The notes beneath the pieces were generated by a model. The model ran no database searches. It was not told the origin of the DNA and worked only from the letters and a program-made list of their open reading frames with translations. A DNA stretch of 64,000 nt from Flavobacterium beibuense. GTDB lineage: Bacteria > Bacteroidota > Bacteroidia > Flavobacteriales > Flavobacteriaceae. The stretch's first letter is position 1; each line of letters begins with the position of its first letter. The stretch is taken from the NCBI RefSeq assembly GCF_004151245.1, contig NZ_JUIW01000007.1, positions 1 to 64,000 of the forward strand, read 5' to 3'. A program made the translations under genes and the position numbers. Below are positions 60,841-64,000 of the stretch, piece by piece.

Positions 60841-60895
60841 ATAATAAAAGTAAATAATCACTATGGCATAATGATTGCCTTAATACTGCGTTACT

Positions 60896-60926
60896 ATACC
60901 AGTAAATGCCTTGCAATTACTGGTAT
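60896..60926. promoter_or_regulatory. Perfect 10-bp dyad upstream of lon
   Basis: The arms ATACCAGTAA (60896-60905) and TTACTGGTAT (60917-60926) are perfect inverted repeats with an 11-base spacer, centred about 52 bases upstream of the -7 element of lon. No T-run follows. It is a candidate binding site for a dimeric regulator of lon. Confidence 0.6.
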
Positions 60927-60941
60927 TCAGTTAAATAATTT

Positions 60942-60970
60942 CCCTTATTAAAATAGGGGAGTTATTTTTG
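60942..60970 (+). promoter_or_regulatory. lon promoter: imperfect CCCTTAT/ATAGGGG dyad and -7 element
   Basis: An exact -7 element TATTTTTG occupies 60963-60970. Directly before it, CCCTTAT (60942-60948) pairs with ATAGGGG (60953-60959) with one wobble. The start codon follows 36 bases after the -7 element. Confidence 0.55.
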
Positions 60971-61006
60971 CATCTATGTTTAATGACAAAATGACTTATA
61001 ATAAGC

Positions 61007-63457
61007 ATGTCTAATCAGAAAATACTAAATATTGACAGTTTGTCACTTCAGGAACTGGATACAGATGCGGAATTGATTCCGTTAATGACTCCGGAGGATG
61101 AAGAGGAAATGAATAATGAGCAGCTTCCCGATGACCTCGCTATATTGCCGCTACGTAATATGGTGCTTTTCCCGGGGGTGGTAATTCCTATTACTGCAGG
61201 CCGCGACAAGTCTATCAAACTTATAAACGAAGCCAACGCCGGCGGTAAGATTATTGGCGTCGTGGCTCAAAAAGATGAGAAGGTTGAAGAGCCTACTGCA
61301 AACGATATTCATAAAGTAGGTACGGTAGCCCGTATACTTCGTGTGCTTAAAATGCCCGATGGTAACACAACCGTTATCATTCAGGGTAAAAAACGCTTTG
61401 AAATTGATCAGGTAACTACAGAGGAGCCTTACCTGCGTGCAACCATTAAAGAGGTTGCCGAAGAACGCCCTGAAAAAGGGGAGGTAGAGTTTGCTACTAT
61501 TATCGAGTCGATTAAGGAACTGGCTATCCAGATTATTAAGGAGAGCCCTAACATCCCTACAGAGGCTACATTTGCTATCAAAAATATTGAAAGTGAATCG
61601 TTTTTGGTAAACTTCGTGTCTTCAAACATGAGCCTTTCGGTTAAGGAAAAGCAGGAGCTTCTTGCTAAAAATAACCTTAAGGAGCGTGCGCTGGAAACCC
61701 TTCGCCACATGAACCTTGAGCTGCAAAAGCTGGAACTTAAAAACGACATCCAGAGTAAGGTGCGTTTTGACTTAGACCAACAGCAGCGTGAGTACTTCCT
61801 GCATCAGCAAATGAAAACCATTCAGGAAGAACTGGGTGGCGTTTCTCACGATCAGGAGATAGAGGAAATGCGCAAGAAAGGGAAAAACAAGAAGTGGAAC
61901 CAAAAAACCAAGGAGCACTTTGAGAAAGAGCTTGCCAAGCTACAGCGTATGAATCCGCAGGTGGCAGAGTTTGCCATTCAGCGTAACTACTTAGAGCTGA
62001 TGCTTGACCTGCCGTGGAATGAATTCTCTAAAGACAAGTTTGATCTTAAGCGTGCCGAGAAGATATTACACAGAGACCATTTTGGGCTTGAAGACGTTAA
62101 GAAACGTATTATAGAGTACTTAGCAGTGCTTAAGCTTAGAAACGACATGAAATCGCCTATATTATGCCTTTACGGACCTCCGGGGGTTGGTAAAACATCC
62201 ATAGGTAAGTCGGTTGCCGAAGCACTGGGCCGTGAGTATATCCGTATCTCATTAGGCGGACTTCGTGATGAGGCAGAAATTCGCGGACACCGTAAAACAT
62301 ATATTGGTGCTATGCCGGGCCGTATCATTCAGAGTATAAAAAAGGCGGGGACAAGCAACCCTGTATTTGTACTGGATGAGATAGATAAGTTATCTACAGG
62401 GCCAAGCGGTGATCCGTCGAGTGCGCTGCTTGAGGTATTAGATCCTGAACAAAACTCAGAGTTTTATGATAACTTCCTGGAGCTTGGCTTCGACCTTAGT
62501 AAGGTAATGTTTATAGCTACGTCTAACAATATGTCTACCATTCAGCCGGCACTTCGCGACAGAATGGAAATTATAAACATGACGGGCTACACCATAGAAG
62601 AAAAAGTAGAGATCGCTAAACGCCACCTGTTGCCTAAACAGCTTAAAGAGCACGGACTAACCGATAAAGACTTTAGCATGAGCAAAAAGGTTCTTGAAAA
62701 GGTAGTTACGGGTTATACAAGAGAGTCGGGCGTACGCGGACTTGAAAAGCAGATCGCAAAAATGATAAGGCACGTTGCCAAGAGCATTGCCATGGAAGAG
62801 GAGTACAACCACAAAGCTACTGAAGCTGATGTTCTTGAAGTACTGGGCGCACCTAAAATGGAGCGCGACAAGTATGAAAATAACGAGATTGCCGGTGTGG
62901 TTACAGGACTTGCCTGGACAAGCGTAGGCGGAGATATATTGTTTATCGAATCGTTGCTTAGCAAAGGTAAAGGTACACTTACCATGACAGGAAACCTGGG
63001 TAATGTAATGAAGGAGTCGGCCACTATTGCGCTGGAGTATATTAAGGCCAATGCAGAGCAGTTGGGTATTAGTCCGGAAGTGATTTCAAATTACAACGTA
63101 CACATTCATGTACCAGAGGGAGCTACGCCAAAAGACGGACCAAGTGCCGGTATTGCAATGCTAACCTCGCTGGTATCGTCGTTCACGCAAAGAAGGATTA
63201 AAAAGAACCTTGCTATGACAGGTGAAATTACCCTTCGCGGACGCGTATTGCCTGTGGGCGGTATTAAAGAAAAAATACTTGCAGCAAAAAGGGCGGGTAT
63301 TAAGGAGATTATCCTTTGTGAGGAAAACCGTCGTGACATAGATGAAATTAAGCAGGAATACCTTCAGGGGTTAACATTCCACTATGTTAGTGAAATGAGC
63401 CAGGTGGTTAAACATGCTATTACCGACCAAAAGGTGAAGAATGCTAAAACACTATAA
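61007..63457 (+). CDS. lon: ATP-dependent protease La
   Basis: The 816-residue protein is a complete LonA: N-terminal substrate-binding domain (LPLRNMVLFPGVVIPITAGR), a coiled-coil part, AAA+ module with Walker A GPPGVGKTS, Walker B VFVLDEIDKL and sensor SNNMSTIQPALRDR, and C-terminal protease with catalytic Ser in KDGPSAGIAM and Lys in PVGGIKEKILAAKRAG. It degrades misfolded and regulatory proteins in the cytosol. The ~35-residue acidic N-terminal extension (TPEDEEEMNNEQ) is common in Bacteroidetes. It is monocistronic, with a well-defined promoter and terminator. Confidence 0.97.
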   Translation: MSNQKILNIDSLSLQELDTDAELIPLMTPEDEEEMNNEQLPDDLAILPLRNMVLFPGVVIPITAGRDKSIKLINEANAGGKIIGVVAQKDEKVEEPTANDIHKVGTVARILRVLKMPDGNTTVIIQGKKRFEIDQVTTEEPYLRATIKEVAEERPEKGEVEFATIIESIKELAIQIIKESPNIPTEATFAIKNIESESFLVNFVSSNMSLSVKEKQELLAKNNLKERALETLRHMNLELQKLELKNDIQSKVRFDLDQQQREYFLHQQMKTIQEELGGVSHDQEIEEMRKKGKNKKWNQKTKEHFEKELAKLQRMNPQVAEFAIQRNYLELMLDLPWNEFSKDKFDLKRAEKILHRDHFGLEDVKKRIIEYLAVLKLRNDMKSPILCLYGPPGVGKTSIGKSVAEALGREYIRISLGGLRDEAEIRGHRKTYIGAMPGRIIQSIKKAGTSNPVFVLDEIDKLSTGPSGDPSSALLEVLDPEQNSEFYDNFLELGFDLSKVMFIATSNNMSTIQPALRDRMEIINMTGYTIEEKVEIAKRHLLPKQLKEHGLTDKDFSMSKKVLEKVVTGYTRESGVRGLEKQIAKMIRHVAKSIAMEEEYNHKATEADVLEVLGAPKMERDKYENNEIAGVVTGLAWTSVGGDILFIESLLSKGKGTLTMTGNLGNVMKESATIALEYIKANAEQLGISPEVISNYNVHIHVPEGATPKDGPSAGIAMLTSLVSSFTQRRIKKNLAMTGEITLRGRVLPVGGIKEKILAAKRAGIKEIILCEENRRDIDEIKQEYLQGLTFHYVSEMSQVVKHAITDQKVKNAKTL

Positions 63458-63495
63458 TTTCAAATAGGTTATAATACTACTACTTGAAAGGAGAA

Positions 63496-63526
63496 ACGGC
63501 TAAGTGATATCTTAGCCGTTTTTTTA
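63496..63526 (+). terminator. Terminator of lon
   Basis: The perfect 9-bp stem ACGGCTAAG / CTTAGCCGT has a 6-base loop and is followed by T7. Confidence 0.9.
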
Positions 63527-64000
63527 GTTCCCCTCTTGAGAGGGGTTAGGGGTGTGTCATCCTGATGAAAGAAGGGACTTTTTATATTCTGCCTGATAAC
63601 GTAATGGAGAAATCTCATACAAAATAGAGATTGCCACAGCCTGCTACGCACTGCGGGGTAGTTGCTTCTCGCAATGACAGTAAGGCGTTGTCATTCCGAT
63701 ACGAAACGTAGTGTAGTGAGGAATCTCTAATTACAATTAATACTTCTTCTTTTGTCTTGACACAAAAGAACCAAAAAGTCAAGGCTAAGACTCCTTAAGC
63801 TAAAAATTACTTCACTAGGCTAAACCATCCGAACTCGGCTATCGCCTCAAACAGCGGATGCTTTTTAACGCCTCGCTTGTAATTTTCTTTACGCTACGGA
63901 GCCTGATGCCAGAACTTCACTCGGTTGTCATTGCGAACCTGCGAAGCAATCTATTATAAGATTGAGTGTTACCTTCTGAGAGGGGATTGGGTTTGTCCTC
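63527..64000. repeat. Composite repeat region with 180-bp element copy 4
   Basis: No gene is visible from the lon terminator to the end of the window. In order it holds: the palindrome CCCCTCTTGAGAGGGG (63530-63545) followed by TTAGGGGTGTGTCAT, a diverged remnant of the 39-bp palindrome (about 63600-63617), TGCTACGCACTGCGG and CATTCCGATACGAAACG units, the fourth 180-bp element (63749-63927), a TCATTGCGAACCTGCGAAGCAATCT unit in pieces and a truncated GAGAGGGGATTGGG unit at the very end. Confidence 0.8.

Noticed and set aside
63469..63651. A 60-codon minus-strand frame containing TPLTPLKRG
   Set aside because: It covers the lon terminator and the CCCCTCTTGAGAGGGG repeat. Such peptides arise from this widespread repeat and are not genes.
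25203..63927. The 180-bp element as a riboswitch or structured RNA
   Set aside because: Hairpins visible in one copy are disrupted without compensating changes in others, and it lies after genes rather than in their leaders.
1..64000. tRNA, rRNA, insertion sequences, prophage or integrative element
   Set aside because: I read all intergenic regions and saw no cloverleaf-like sequence, rRNA segment, transposase, integrase or phage structural gene.

Overview
The window looks like about 64 kb of chromosome from a member of Flavobacteriaceae, probably Flavobacterium or a close relative. I base this on four things. The DNA is AT-rich. Promoters carry the Bacteroidetes -7 element TAnnTTTG, found upstream of many genes on both strands. 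A large secreted protein ends in a type IX secretion (T9SS) type B sorting domain. Many of the families are typical of the group (outer membrane beta-barrel family, DUF3810, DUF4197, DUF4268, DUF1543, tandem SusD-less lipoproteins, TPR sensor kinases). I saw no rRNA or tRNA gene, prophage, transposase, CRISPR array or plasmid origin.

Layout. 0-6 kb: T9SS-secreted repeat protein, a small unknown, DUF4268, a Nudix hydrolase and a PlsC-like acyltransferase. 6-11.5 kb (minus): a TonB-receptor-like barrel, then a DUF3810 / ECF sigma / 4-TM membrane protein / TraB-GumN cluster. 11.5-16.6 kb: thioredoxin-like ferredoxin plus PepD dipeptidase, then an overlapping pair of secreted unknowns. 16.7-21.3 kb: pentapeptide protein coupled to a frameshifted lipoprotein, DUF6265 lipoprotein, AraC regulator, and a divergent thioredoxin-reductase-like / Fur-family pair with repeated operator-like sites. 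21.6-33.3 kb: prfA, a receiver protein, pyrF, a metal-receptor-like protein, a thioredoxin, two DUF4197 paralogues, an EamA/RarD permease, a VOC protein and the fused acyl-CoA mutase icmF. 33.4-37.6 kb: a tandem lipoprotein array with near-identical leaders and divergent mature parts. 38-42 kb: two tandem TPR sensor-kinase-like proteins with degenerate ATPase motifs, then a frameshifted DUF1543 gene. 43-51 kb: a GT4 glycosyltransferase with a C-terminal toroid-like domain, glutamine synthetase III, and three tandem double-OmpA-domain proteins. 51-64 kb: two msrB genes plus an alpha/beta hydrolase, an M48 protease, a cluster of small unknown secreted proteins, an MFS transporter, three lipoproteins and lon.

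Intergenic space is colonised by three interspersed repeat families: a ~180 bp element present four times and always in the same orientation, a ~39 bp palindromic element present five times, and a REP/BIME-like element with TTGAGATTT ends. They make up most of the longer non-coding stretches (25.1-25.8, 51.0-51.6, 54.5-54.9, 56.9-57.0 and 63.5-64.0 kb).

The most interesting observations are these: lipoprotein genes that keep the leader but change the mature domain, including an orphan 12-codon leader scar; the paired pseudokinase-like TPR proteins; the same-strand 180 bp repeat; the tandem operator-like sites of the Fur-family pair and the 10 bp dyad upstream of lon; a 39-residue membrane protein; and two homopolymer-associated frameshifts, which may be real or may be sequence errors. 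All function assignments come from reading motifs by eye, with no database search.
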